From: Ancylobacter lacus
GTDB lineage: Bacteria; Pseudomonadota; Alphaproteobacteria; Rhizobiales; Xanthobacteraceae
Length of the DNA stretch: 64,000 bases
Direction: 5' to 3'
Assembly: GCF_018390635.1 (NCBI RefSeq)
Contig: NZ_JAHBGE010000044.1
Span: 62,001-126,000, forward strand
A program made the position numbers and the translations under genes. Below are positions 6,807-15,130 of this stretch, in pieces. Positions within the stretch are counted from its first letter, which is position 1, and each line of letters begins with the position of its first letter. Below the pieces are notes generated by a model. The model saw only the letters and a program-made list of their open reading frames with translations. It made no database searches and was not told the origin of the DNA.

Positions 6807-9356
6807 ATGATGGCGGCGTTGCGTGCCGCGCAGGAGGCAGCGGCGACGACCGCCGCTGCCTCGGCGCCCATGGTCCGGCGGGCGGAAGCCCCGGACGCGG
6901 TTTCACCCCCGGCGGGCGGCCCCGACCGGCCCCCGGTCGCGCGGCTCGACGGCATCTGCAAGGCGTTCGGCCCGACCCGGGCCAATGACGGCGTCGACCT
7001 CGTGGTCGAGGCCGGCGAGGTGCTGGGTCTCGTCGGCGGCAATGGCGCGGGCAAGTCGACCCTGATGCGCATCCTGTGCGGCGTCACCCGGGCCGATGCC
7101 GGCCGCATCACGCTGAGCGGCTTCGACATCGACCTCGCGCTGTACGACACCGCGCTGGCGCAGGCCGGCGGCATCCGCATCGTCCATCAGGAACTCTCGC
7201 TCTGCGACAACCTCTCGGTCGCGGAGAACTTCTTTCTGGAGGCGCCCGAGGCCGCCCGCGCCCGCCCCGGCTGGCGGCGGGCCTACCGGGTCCGCGCCCG
7301 GGCGGCGCTGGACGAGGTGTTTCCCGGCCACGGCATCGGGGTGGACACCGCGGTCGGCCATCTCCAGATCGGCCAGCGCCAGATGGTGGAGATCGCCCGC
7401 GCCGTCGCCGCGCCGCGGGTGCGGCTCATCATCCTCGACGAGCCCACCTCCTCGCTGGGGCAGGAGCGCAGCCAGCAGTTGCGCGCCTTCATCAAGGCCC
7501 GTGCCGCGCGGGGGCTTTCCTTCATCTTCATCAGCCACAAGCTGCAGGAGGTGGTCGACATCGCCCACCGGGTGCTGGTGCTGCGCAATGGCCGCCCGGC
7601 CTGGTCGGGCCCCGCCGCGGAGGCGAGCGTCGCCGCGCTGGTGAACGCCATGGGCGGCCCCACCGAGGGCGCCATGCGCCGCCGCCGCGCCGGCCGGCCC
7701 GCGCTGCCCGCCGATGCGCCGGAGCGGGTGCGGCTGTCCGGGCCGATCACCGCCCCGCTCGGCCGCGACGTGGTGCTGCGCGCCGGCGAGGTCGTCGGCC
7801 TCGCCGGGCTGGAAGGCTCCGGCCAGCGTGATCTTCTGCACCGGCTGTTCGGCCGGCCGGGGGCCGGCGTGTCCCGCGCCGGGGCGGCGAGCTTCGTGTC
7901 GGGCGACCGCCAGAACGAGGGCGTGTTCCCGCTCTGGAGCGTGCTCGGCAACATCGCGCTCGGCCGGCTGCAGAACCGCGCGCCCCTCGGCCTCGTCTCC
8001 GAGCGGGAGGAGCGGGTCGCCGCCCGCGGCGCCGCCGAGCGGCTGAAGCTCGACCCCGCCCGGTTCGATTCTCCCATTCTCGACCTCTCCGGCGGCAACC
8101 AGCAGAAGGCGCTGGTCGCCCGCGCGCTGGTCGGCGACGCCGGCACCGTTCTGTTCGACGATCCCACCCGCGGGGTGGATGTCGCGGCGAAGGAGGATTT
8201 CTACGCCCTTGTCGGCCAGATCGTGCGCGGCAAGGCCGGCCGGCCCGGCCGCGTCGTGGTCTGGCACTCCACCGAGGACATCGAGTTCCTGGAATGCGAC
8301 CGGGTGCTGGTCTTCTCCGGCGGGCGCATCGTGCGGGAGCTGGCGGGGCCCGAGATCACCGAGCAGGCCATCGTCGACGCCTCCTTCGCCGGTGCCGGGG
8401 CGGTGGAACGCGACGGCACCGCCGGCCAGCGCGGGCTCGGCGACCTGCTGGTGGACCTCGCGCCCTTCGCCAGCCTCGCCGCCGTCTTCGCGCTGATGGC
8501 GAGCGTCAACCCGATGACGGTGTCGCTGTTCGGGCTGGAGCTGCTGCTGGGCCCGGCCATCGCGCTGGTTCTGGTGGCGCTGGCGCAGATGTTCGTGGTC
8601 GGCGGCAGCGAGATCGACCTCGGCGTCGGCGCCTTCGCCGGCCTCGTCAATGTGGTGAGCGCCACGCTGCTGGTGGAGACGCCGTGGCTCGGCATCCTCG
8701 CCCTTCTCGCCGGCGTGGCGGCTTACGGGTTGATCGGGGCGACCATCCAGCTCCGCCGCATCCCGGCCATCGTGGTCACGCTCGGCGCCTCCTTCATCTG
8801 GGTCGGGCTCGGCTACACCCTGCAGCCCACCCCGGGCGGGGCGAGCCCGGAATGGCTCACCGCCGCCTTCGGCTGGAGCCTGTTCGGCGTGCCGGCGACG
8901 CTGCTGCTCATCGCGGTGGCCGGGCTCGTCGCGCTGGCGGTGGATCGCTCGCCGCTCGGCGTGGTGCTGCGCGGCTTCGGCAACAACGCGGCGGCGATGA
9001 CGCTGGGCGGTTGGTCGCCGCTGCGCTACGCCGTCATCCGCTATCTCGTCGCCAGCCTGTTCGCGGTGGCGGCCGGGCTGGCGCTCACCGCCATCAACAC
9101 CGCCAGCGACATCAATGCCGGCGGCCCCTTCACCCTCATCAGCGTCGCCGCGGTGGTGATGGGCGGCTGCGCGCTGATCGGGGGCATGGTGTCGCCGCTC
9201 GGCGTGGTGGCGGGCGCGCTCACCCTGGCGCTGGTCGGGGCGCTGCTGGGCGCGCTCGATGTCAGCACCGACTACAATGCCGCCGTGCAGGGTTGCCTGC
9301 TGCTTGCCATGCTGGTGCTGCGGGCACTGGCGGACCGCCGGGGAGCCCACCGATGA
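6807..9356 (+). CDS. Fused sugar ABC transporter: two nucleotide-binding domains plus membrane permease
   Basis: An 849-residue fusion of RbsA-like and RbsC-like proteins, usually separate. Residues 45-290 form the first nucleotide-binding domain: Walker A GGNGAGKST (77-85), degenerate signature QIGQRQ, Walker B LIILDEPTSSL (about 207). Residues 300-530 form the second: degenerate Walker A-like GLEGSGQRD, signature LSGGNQQKA (about 428), Walker B VLFDDPTRGVDV (about 448). From about residue 540 a multi-helix permease follows, with VGGSEIDLGVGAFAGL, the conserved segment of this permease family. Frame and base composition run straight through, so this is not a sequencing frameshift. The gene starts 19 bp after the binding-protein gene with GGAAG upstream. 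Confidence 0.87.
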   Translation: MMAALRAAQEAAATTAAASAPMVRRAEAPDAVSPPAGGPDRPPVARLDGICKAFGPTRANDGVDLVVEAGEVLGLVGGNGAGKSTLMRILCGVTRADAGRITLSGFDIDLALYDTALAQAGGIRIVHQELSLCDNLSVAENFFLEAPEAARARPGWRRAYRVRARAALDEVFPGHGIGVDTAVGHLQIGQRQMVEIARAVAAPRVRLIILDEPTSSLGQERSQQLRAFIKARAARGLSFIFISHKLQEVVDIAHRVLVLRNGRPAWSGPAAEASVAALVNAMGGPTEGAMRRRRAGRPALPADAPERVRLSGPITAPLGRDVVLRAGEVVGLAGLEGSGQRDLLHRLFGRPGAGVSRAGAASFVSGDRQNEGVFPLWSVLGNIALGRLQNRAPLGLVSEREERVAARGAAERLKLDPARFDSPILDLSGGNQQKALVARALVGDAGTVLFDDPTRGVDVAAKEDFYALVGQIVRGKAGRPGRVVVWHSTEDIEFLECDRVLVFSGGRIVRELAGPEITEQAIVDASFAGAGAVERDGTAGQRGLGDLLVDLAPFASLAAVFALMASVNPMTVSLFGLELLLGPAIALVLVALAQMFVVGGSEIDLGVGAFAGLVNVVSATLLVETPWLGILALLAGVAAYGLIGATIQLRRIPAIVVTLGASFIWVGLGYTLQPTPGGASPEWLTAAFGWSLFGVPATLLLIAVAGLVALAVDRSPLGVVLRGFGNNAAAMTLGGWSPLRYAVIRYLVASLFAVAAGLALTAINTASDINAGGPFTLISVAAVVMGGCALIGGMVSPLGVVAGALTLALVGALLGALDVSTDYNAAVQGCLLLAMLVLRALADRRGAHR

Positions 9357-10363
9357 GCGCACACAACCCCGTCACCCTGCGCGACTGGCTGGAGCGCAAC
9401 CGCTGGGTCTGGTCGGCCCTCGGCGTGCTGACGCTCTGGGCCGTGCTGTCCGTCACCACCGGGCGCTTCAGCCTGCATTCGCTCTCCGGCGTCGCCGTCT
9501 CGGCGAGCTTCCTCACCGTGGTCGCGCTCGGCCAGATGCTGGTGGTGACGACGGGGCGCGGCAATATCGACCTCTCCATCGCCAGCGTGCTGACGCTGAG
9601 CGCCTATGCCAGCATCATCGTCACCGCCGGGCAGGATGCGCGGCTGCCGCTGGCGCTGGCCGCCGTGCTGGGCATCGCGGCGGCGACCGGCGCGGTGAAC
9701 GCGCTGCTGGTGGTGGTGTTCCGCATCCCCGCCATCATCGCGACGCTGGCGACCGGCTATGTCCTCGCCACCGGCACGGTGATCGCCAACCGCTTCGCCG
9801 CCGGCTTCACCGTGAGCCCGCTGCTGAAGCTGGTGGCGGCGGGCCGGGTCGGCGGCTTCCCGGTCATCCTGCTCGTCGCGCTGGTGGCGGTGGCGGCGAT
9901 GGGGCTGCTGCTCCAGCGCAGCGTCTATGGCCGCCAGCTCTCCGCGGTGGGGCAGAACGAGCGGGCCGCCGCGCTGGCGGGCATCCGCACCGGGCGGATC
10001 GTCGCCTCCGCCTTCCTCGCCTCGTCCTGCTGCGCGGCGCTCACCGGCATGCTGCTCGGGGCCTATGTCGGCGGCGCCTTCCTCGAAATGGGCATTCCCT
10101 ACCTGCTGCAGTCGCTGGGCGCGGTGGTGCTGGGCGGCTCGCTCATCTTCGGCGGCGCCTCCACCGCGCTCGGCACGCTGTTCGGCGCGCTGCTGCTGGT
10201 GCTCATCGTCACCACCATGCAGATCGCCGGCCTTCCCGCGGGCACGCAGGACATCGTGCAGGGCTTCGTCGTCATCGCCGTGCTGGCGCTGGCGGGCGGG
10301 CGCGCGGTGCGCCGGCGCAAGGCATCGCCGCCGCCCGCCGCCCCGGCCGTGGCGGGGAGCTGA
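9353..10363 (+). CDS. Sugar ABC transporter permease (RbsC-like)
   Basis: A 336-residue inner-membrane protein of the ribose/xylose permease family with about eight to ten hydrophobic segments. The family motif is clear in LGQMLVVTTGRGNIDLSIASVLTLSAYAS, and GQNERAAALAGI is the usual cytoplasmic coupling loop. Its ATG overlaps the stop of the ATPase-permease fusion (ATGA), so the two are made together. The fusion already carries one permease domain, so this second permease probably completes a heterodimeric channel: one fused and one free membrane subunit per pair of nucleotide-binding domains. Confidence 0.87.
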   Translation: MSAHNPVTLRDWLERNRWVWSALGVLTLWAVLSVTTGRFSLHSLSGVAVSASFLTVVALGQMLVVTTGRGNIDLSIASVLTLSAYASIIVTAGQDARLPLALAAVLGIAAATGAVNALLVVVFRIPAIIATLATGYVLATGTVIANRFAAGFTVSPLLKLVAAGRVGGFPVILLVALVAVAAMGLLLQRSVYGRQLSAVGQNERAAALAGIRTGRIVASAFLASSCCAALTGMLLGAYVGGAFLEMGIPYLLQSLGAVVLGGSLIFGGASTALGTLFGALLLVLIVTTMQIAGLPAGTQDIVQGFVVIAVLALAGGRAVRRRKASPPPAAPAVAGS

Positions 10364-10367
10364 GGCG

Positions 10368-12368
10368 ATGCCGGAGCTCGGAAGCTCGGCCGCCGGTGCC
10401 GTTCGGGCGGTGCCGTCGCCGGCGGAGGAGGCCGCCCGCCGCCTTCGGCTCTACGGCACGGATGTGCCGGTGCCGCCGACCCGCCACCTCGCCGCCGGCG
10501 CGCTGACGGCGGAACTGGTGGAGGGCAACCTGCGCAACATCCGCCTGGCCGGGCGGGAGGTGCTGCGCGCCATCTCCTTCGTGGTGCGCGACAAGGACTG
10601 GGGCACCTACGCCCCCGTCATCGAGCACCTGACGATCGACGAGCGCCGCGACGGCTTCAGCGTGCGCTACCGCGCCCTTTGCGAGGGCTCTGGCCGGGAG
10701 CGGCTGACCTATGCCGCCCGGATCGAGGCCGAGGCCGACGGCCGCCTCTCCTTCGAGGCGGAGGCGGTGCCGGAGACCGATTTCCTCACCAATCGCTGCG
10801 GCTTCACCGTGCTGCACCCCATCGTCGACCTCGCCGGCCGCCCGGTGGAGGTGGAGCATGTCGATGGCGGGATCGAGCCTGCCTGCCTGCCGGACCTGAT
10901 CGACCCGCTGCAGCCCTTCCGCGACATCCGCGCCATCACCCATGAGGTGGCGCCCGGCCTTTCCGCCACCTGCCGGTTCGAGGGCGACACCTTCGAGATG
11001 GAGGACCAGCGCAACTGGTCCGACGCCTCCTACAAGACCTATGTGCGTCCGCTGGCGCTGCCCTGGCCCTATGTGCTGCCGGCGGGCTTGCCGGTGCGGC
11101 AGGCGGTGCGGCTGGGCTTCGCCGGGGCGATGCCCCCGGCTTCCGCCGCGAGCCTCTCCCCGGCGCCCGCGCCGCCCGCCGGTGCGGACCCGGTGCGGAT
11201 CGAGCCCGGCGCCGCCGCCGGCCGGCTTCCCGCCTTCGGCCTGGTGGTGACGCCGGAGGAGACGGCGGCGACGCTGGCGGCGGCCGGGGCGCTGCGCTGG
11301 ATCGGGCCGCAGGAGCTGCTGCTCCACTTCGACCCCACCGCCGGCCACGGCGTCGAGGCATTGCGCGGTTTCGCCCGGCTCGCCGCGGTGCATGAGGGCG
11401 CCTGCGTGCTGGAATGCGTGGTGCCCGGCGTCCGCGACCCCGCCGACGAACTGCGGGAGATCGCCGGCGCGGTGGCCGAGGCCGGGCTGCGGCTCGACGC
11501 CATCGCCGTCAGCCCCTCGGTCGACCGCCAGTCCACCCCGCCGGGCAGCGTCTGGCCGGCCTGCCCGCCGCTGGAAGAGGTCTACGCCGCCGCCCGCGCC
11601 GCCTTCCCCGGCCTGCGGCTGGGCGGGGGCATGTTCAGCTATTTCACCGAGCTGAACCGCAAGCGCCCGCCGGCGCATCTGCTCGACTACGTCACCCACT
11701 GCACCTGCCCCATCGTCCACGACGCCGACGACCGCAGCGTCATGCAGTCGCTGGAGGCGCTGCCCTTCATCCTGCGCTCGACCCGGGCGATGATCGGGGC
11801 CGGCAAGCCCTACCGGATCGGCCCCTCCACCATCGGCATGCGGCAGAACCCCTATGGCGGGCGCACCCTGCCCAATCCGGCGCGGGGCCGGGTGGCGATG
11901 ACCCGCGACGATCCCCGGCAGCAGGGCCTCTTCGCCGCCGCCTGGATGGTGGGCTACGCCATCCGGCTGGCGGAGGCGGGGGTGGAGTGCTTCACGGCGG
12001 GTGCTCTCACCGGCCCGTTCGGCCTCATCGTCCACCCCACCGCACCGACCAGCCACGGCTTTTCGCCCTTCCCGGCGGCCCATGCCGCGCGGTTTCTGGC
12101 GGATCTGGCGGGGGCGCCTGCGCGGCTCTGCCGCAGCTCCGCGCCCGACCGCGTCCTCGCCCTCGCCGCCGCGACGGCAGAGGGCGACGAGGTGCTGCTG
12201 CTGGTCAATCTCACCGCCGGGGAACAGGTGGTGGAGCTGCCCTTCGGCGCCCGGGCGCAGGTGCTGGACGCGGGTGCGGCTGCCGGCCCGGCCGGGCTGC
12301 CGACCCTCGGCGTCGGCGGAAAAAACCTTGTTTTGCAAGCCTTTGCTGTAGCCCGCGTCGAGGGCTGA
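10368..12368 (+). CDS. apnL: D-apionate lactonase (ApnL family)
   Basis: A 666-residue protein resembling the D-apionate lactonase family, which hydrolyses D-apionolactone to D-apionate in D-apiose breakdown. The recognised features are the N-terminal GREVLRAISFVVRDKDWGTYAP segment and the long C-terminal part with NPYGGRTLPNPARGR and an all-helical tail; no classical lactonase motif was located. It starts 4 bp after the permease stop and ends the ABC operon. The call is strengthened by apnO, oiaK and a RuBisCO-like protein in the facing operon. The stop lies within a 17-bp palindrome shared with the convergent gntR gene. Without those neighbours I would call it only a conserved hypothetical protein. 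Confidence 0.78.
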   Translation: MPELGSSAAGAVRAVPSPAEEAARRLRLYGTDVPVPPTRHLAAGALTAELVEGNLRNIRLAGREVLRAISFVVRDKDWGTYAPVIEHLTIDERRDGFSVRYRALCEGSGRERLTYAARIEAEADGRLSFEAEAVPETDFLTNRCGFTVLHPIVDLAGRPVEVEHVDGGIEPACLPDLIDPLQPFRDIRAITHEVAPGLSATCRFEGDTFEMEDQRNWSDASYKTYVRPLALPWPYVLPAGLPVRQAVRLGFAGAMPPASAASLSPAPAPPAGADPVRIEPGAAAGRLPAFGLVVTPEETAATLAAAGALRWIGPQELLLHFDPTAGHGVEALRGFARLAAVHEGACVLECVVPGVRDPADELREIAGAVAEAGLRLDAIAVSPSVDRQSTPPGSVWPACPPLEEVYAAARAAFPGLRLGGGMFSYFTELNRKRPPAHLLDYVTHCTCPIVHDADDRSVMQSLEALPFILRSTRAMIGAGKPYRIGPSTIGMRQNPYGGRTLPNPARGRVAMTRDDPRQQGLFAAAWMVGYAIRLAEAGVECFTAGALTGPFGLIVHPTAPTSHGFSPFPAAHAARFLADLAGAPARLCRSSAPDRVLALAAATAEGDEVLLLVNLTAGEQVVELPFGARAQVLDAGAAAGPAGLPTLGVGGKNLVLQAFAVARVEG

Positions 12369-12379
12369 GGACCTCAGCC
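12363..12379. terminator. 17-bp perfect palindrome spanning the stop codons of apnL and gntR
   Basis: GGCTGAGG-A-CCTCAGCC contains the TGA of apnL (12366-12368) and, on the other strand, the TGA of gntR (12374-12376). The genes are only 5 bp apart, so this one hairpin is the only candidate bidirectional 3'-end structure. There is no strong T-run on either side. Confidence 0.5.
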
Positions 12380-13084
12380 GGCGTGGGTGTAGAGCGCGCT
12401 GGAGCGGTCGAGGTGCTTCACCATCACCGCCTCGGCCTGTTCCGGCTCGTGCCGGGCGATGTGCTCCAGTATCTGTTCGTGCTCGACCAGAGTGAGGTTC
12501 TCGCGCCCGGTCCAGGTCAGCATCTCGGTGTGATACTGCCGCAGCCAGCCCAGCATCGCCTCGCTGACCGCCTCGAAGATCGGGTTGCCCGAGATCGCCG
12601 CGATCTGGGTATGAAAGCGCATATCGGCGGCGATGAAGAGATTAGGCTGCTCGACATGCTTACGTTGCTGGTCGAGCGTCGCCCGAAGCCGCGCGACATC
12701 TTCCGCGCTCGCCCGCAATGCTGCTTCGCGCGCCATGCCGCGCTCGAAAAAACGTCGGGCCTGCTTGAGGTGCTCAAGACTATCCGGTGAAGCCGACAGC
12801 AGAATATTCGCGGTGAGGTCCATCTGCTGGAAGATCGACTTCGCCGTGAGCTGCTGCACCCGGGCGCGCTCGCCATGGGTGATCGTGATCAGCCCGATAT
12901 TGGCAAGTGCCTGCATCGCCTCGCGAATTGCTGGGCGGCCGACGCCGAACCGGTCCATCAGGTCGCGCTCGGAAGGCATGGCGTCGCCCGGCCCGAGCTC
13001 GCCCGAGGTGATCATCGTCTTGAGGCGGTCGAACACCTCGTGGGACAGCTTCCGGCGAATGATGGTGTCCGACGCATTGGCCAT
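12374..13084 (-). CDS. GntR/FCD transcriptional regulator, NanR-like
   Basis: A 236-residue FadR-subfamily GntR regulator. The winged helix is at about residues 10-75 (LSHEVFDRLKTMITSGELGPGDAMPSERDLMDRFGVGRPAIREAMQAL), followed by an FCD effector domain with MRFHTQIAAISGN and the HEQILEHIARHEPEQAEAVMVKHL metal/ligand-helix pattern. It lies downstream of the TRAP genes in the apionate locus, with its own TGGTATAATGA element 38 bp upstream, suggesting autoregulation. It probably represses the three local units until an apionate-pathway metabolite binds. The regulator-operator pairing is inference; the family is secure. Confidence 0.88.
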   Translation of the reverse strand: MANASDTIIRRKLSHEVFDRLKTMITSGELGPGDAMPSERDLMDRFGVGRPAIREAMQALANIGLITITHGERARVQQLTAKSIFQQMDLTANILLSASPDSLEHLKQARRFFERGMAREAALRASAEDVARLRATLDQQRKHVEQPNLFIAADMRFHTQIAAISGNPIFEAVSEAMLGWLRQYHTEMLTWTGRENLTLVEHEQILEHIARHEPEQAEAVMVKHLDRSSALYTHAG

Positions 13085-13121
13085 GCCCGCGCTCCTGCCC
13101 TGCGGCGTCCCTGAGGTACAT

Positions 13122-13132
13122 TCATTATACCA
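13122..13132 (-). promoter_or_regulatory. TGGTATAATGA element 2, before gntR
   Basis: The minus strand reads TGGTATAATGAATGTACC, placing TATAAT (plus-strand 13124-13129) about 40 bp upstream of the gntR ATG. A GGTA-N9-TACC inverted repeat surrounds it. It lies in the 79-bp gap between dctM and gntR and probably gives gntR its own autoregulated promoter. Confidence 0.65.
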
Positions 13133-13163
13133 CGCAATGGCGGCAATGCATCCATGCCGTGCC

Positions 13164-14444
13164 CTAATGCCCCATCAGGCGCAGGGGCCACAGAACGAGC
13201 TGGGGAAACAGCACCATCAGCAGCAGCGCAGCAAATTGTACCATCATGAACGGCGTCACCGCCTTCATGAGGTCCTCCATGCTGATCCTCGCCACCCCCG
13301 AGACCACGTTCAGTACGGTGCCGACCGGCGGGGTGATGAGCCCTATCGAGTTGTTCACGATGAAAAGCACCCCGAAATAGACCGGATCGATGCCCGCCGC
13401 CTTGATGATCGGCATCAACACCGGCGTCAGAACCAGAATCGTCGGGGTCATGTCCATCGCGGTGCCGACGATGATCACCACCGCCATGATGGCGAGCATC
13501 AGCAGGGTCGGGCTGTCCATCAGCGGCTGCAGCATGGCGACGAGATCGCCGGCGATGTCGGAGACGGTGATGAGCCAGGACGACACCAGCGCCGCGGCCA
13601 CCAGGAACATGACCACCGCCGTGGTGCGCGCCGCCGTGACGAAGACGTCGAACAGCTCCGTCACCTTCAGCTCGCGATAGACGCAGGTGGCGACGAACAG
13701 CGAGTAGACCGCCGCGACGACGGCAGATTCGGTGGGTGTGAAGACGCCGAATTTCAGCCCGACGATGATGATGACCGGCAGCATCAGCGCCCAGGCACCG
13801 TCCACCAGCGCACGCAGGAACTCGCCGCGGCTGCGGCGCGGCGGTGGCACGACGTCTTCCTTGCGCACCTCCCACCACCACGCGACCGCGAGCGCGAGGC
13901 CGATGAGCAGCCCCGGCACCAGCCCGGCGAGGAACAGCTTGGTGATCGATACCCCGCCAATGACGCCGAAGATGACGAAGCCGATGCTGGGCGGGATGAT
14001 GGGCCCGATGACGCTCGAGGCGGCGATGAGCCCGGCCGAGCGGGCCTTGCCGTGGCCGGCCTTCACCATCATCGGCACCAGCAGCGCGGACAGCGCGGCG
14101 GCGTCGGCCACCGCCGAGCCCGACAACGCCGAAATGACGCAGGCGGCGAGAATGGCGACATAGCCGAGCCCGCCCTTCACATGGCCGACCGCGGCAAGAG
14201 CGACGGCGACGATGCGCTTCGACAGCCCGCCGGTGTTCATCAGCTCGCCCGCGAGCATGAAGAACGGGACGGCCATCAGCGGGAAGGAATCCGCGCCGTT
14301 GATGACGTTCTGCGCAATGATCTGGGGATCGAAGATGTCGAGCGAATGCATCAGCGCCACGCCCGACAGCAGGAGGGCGAAGGCGATAGGCATGCCGATC
14401 GCCATGGAGCCGAGCAGGGCGCCGGTGAAGACGAGAAGGGTCAC
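13164..14444 (-). CDS. dctM: TRAP transporter large permease subunit (DctM)
   Basis: A 426-residue inner-membrane protein with about twelve hydrophobic segments and the DctM hallmarks: an N-terminal GSMAIGMPIAFALLLSGVA, then DSFPLMAVPFFMLAGELMNTGG, and GPIIPPSIGFVIFG in the middle. It forms the channel of a sodium-coupled uptake system with the small subunit DctQ. The GTG start at 14444 overlaps the dctQ stop (GTGA) and follows GGAGG; a much longer open frame upstream is only read-through of dctQ in another frame. Context suggests D-apionate or a related sugar acid as substrate. Confidence 0.9.
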   Translation of the reverse strand: MTLLVFTGALLGSMAIGMPIAFALLLSGVALMHSLDIFDPQIIAQNVINGADSFPLMAVPFFMLAGELMNTGGLSKRIVAVALAAVGHVKGGLGYVAILAACVISALSGSAVADAAALSALLVPMMVKAGHGKARSAGLIAASSVIGPIIPPSIGFVIFGVIGGVSITKLFLAGLVPGLLIGLALAVAWWWEVRKEDVVPPPRRSRGEFLRALVDGAWALMLPVIIIVGLKFGVFTPTESAVVAAVYSLFVATCVYRELKVTELFDVFVTAARTTAVVMFLVAAALVSSWLITVSDIAGDLVAMLQPLMDSPTLLMLAIMAVVIIVGTAMDMTPTILVLTPVLMPIIKAAGIDPVYFGVLFIVNNSIGLITPPVGTVLNVVSGVARISMEDLMKAVTPFMMVQFAALLLMVLFPQLVLWPLRLMGH

Positions 14445-15028
14445 AGCACGCCTCCGGCCTGAGAGGCAGGGGAGGGGCGGACCTGCGCGGCGAGATGGCG
14501 CCGCTGAACCTCGTCGACATCCTCCTCCTCGGACTCGCGCACCGCGACGAGCTCCGCCTCCTCCGCCCGGCCGGTGAGGACCCGGAACAGGCCGGCGGCC
14601 AGGATCGGGATGGTGGAGGCGCCGAAGACGAGTCCGACACCATAGAAAATGGCCACCGACAGGCCGGAGGCCGGCGCCACCACGTCCCAGTTGATGAGGG
14701 ATTGCTGCCAGCTTCCGATCGTCAGCAGCACCGTGGCGTAGAGCATCAGCCCCTGGCTGACGACGAAGCAGAGCTTGCGGCCCTGCAGCGGCAGCCGGCG
14801 GACCAGAGAGTCGACGCCGAGATGACCGCGCTCGCGCAGCGCGACGATGGCGCCCAGGAAGGTGAGCCACACGAACATCCAGCGCGACACCTCCTCCGAG
14901 AGGGTGATGCCGGAATTGAAGCCGTAGCGCAGCACGACATTGCCGAACACCAGCACCACCATGCCGGCGAGCAGAAGGGCGATGAGGAGCTTGAGCAGGC
15001 CGAAATAGGCGTCCACCAGCCGGGTCAT
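14441..15028 (-). CDS. dctQ: TRAP transporter small permease subunit (DctQ)
   Basis: A 195-residue membrane protein with four predicted helices and the DctQ signatures VLRYGFNSGITLSEEVSRWMFVWLTFLGA and ERGHLGVDSLVRRLP. The C-terminal 40 residues are unusually acidic and polar (VRESEEEDVDEVQRRHL), a cytoplasmic tail longer than usual for the family. The start at 15028 has GGAGAC upstream; the 33 extra codons of the longer frame run into the dctP-dctQ gap. It pairs with the DctM encoded immediately downstream by a 4-bp overlap. Confidence 0.88.
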   Translation of the reverse strand: MTRLVDAYFGLLKLLIALLLAGMVVLVFGNVVLRYGFNSGITLSEEVSRWMFVWLTFLGAIVALRERGHLGVDSLVRRLPLQGRKLCFVVSQGLMLYATVLLTIGSWQQSLINWDVVAPASGLSVAIFYGVGLVFGASTIPILAAGLFRVLTGRAEEAELVAVRESEEEDVDEVQRRHLAAQVRPSPASQAGGVL

Positions 15029-15095
15029 GGGCGTCTCCACCGGGGGAAGGGTGACCCGGATGCGCGGGGCGCACCGGGCATTCAGGCGCGACGTA

Positions 15096-15121
15096 CCGGC
15101 CGCCCGCCGTCTGGCGGCCGG
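15096..15121 (-). terminator. Hairpin between dctP and dctQ
   Basis: A perfect 9-bp stem (CCGGCCGCC / GGCGGCCGG) with an 8-base loop sits 10 bp past the dctP stop, with no T-run. Such structures after binding-protein genes often stabilise the upstream mRNA, so the soluble component is made in excess over the membrane subunits. Confidence 0.45.
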
Positions 15122-15130
15122 CATCCGCCG

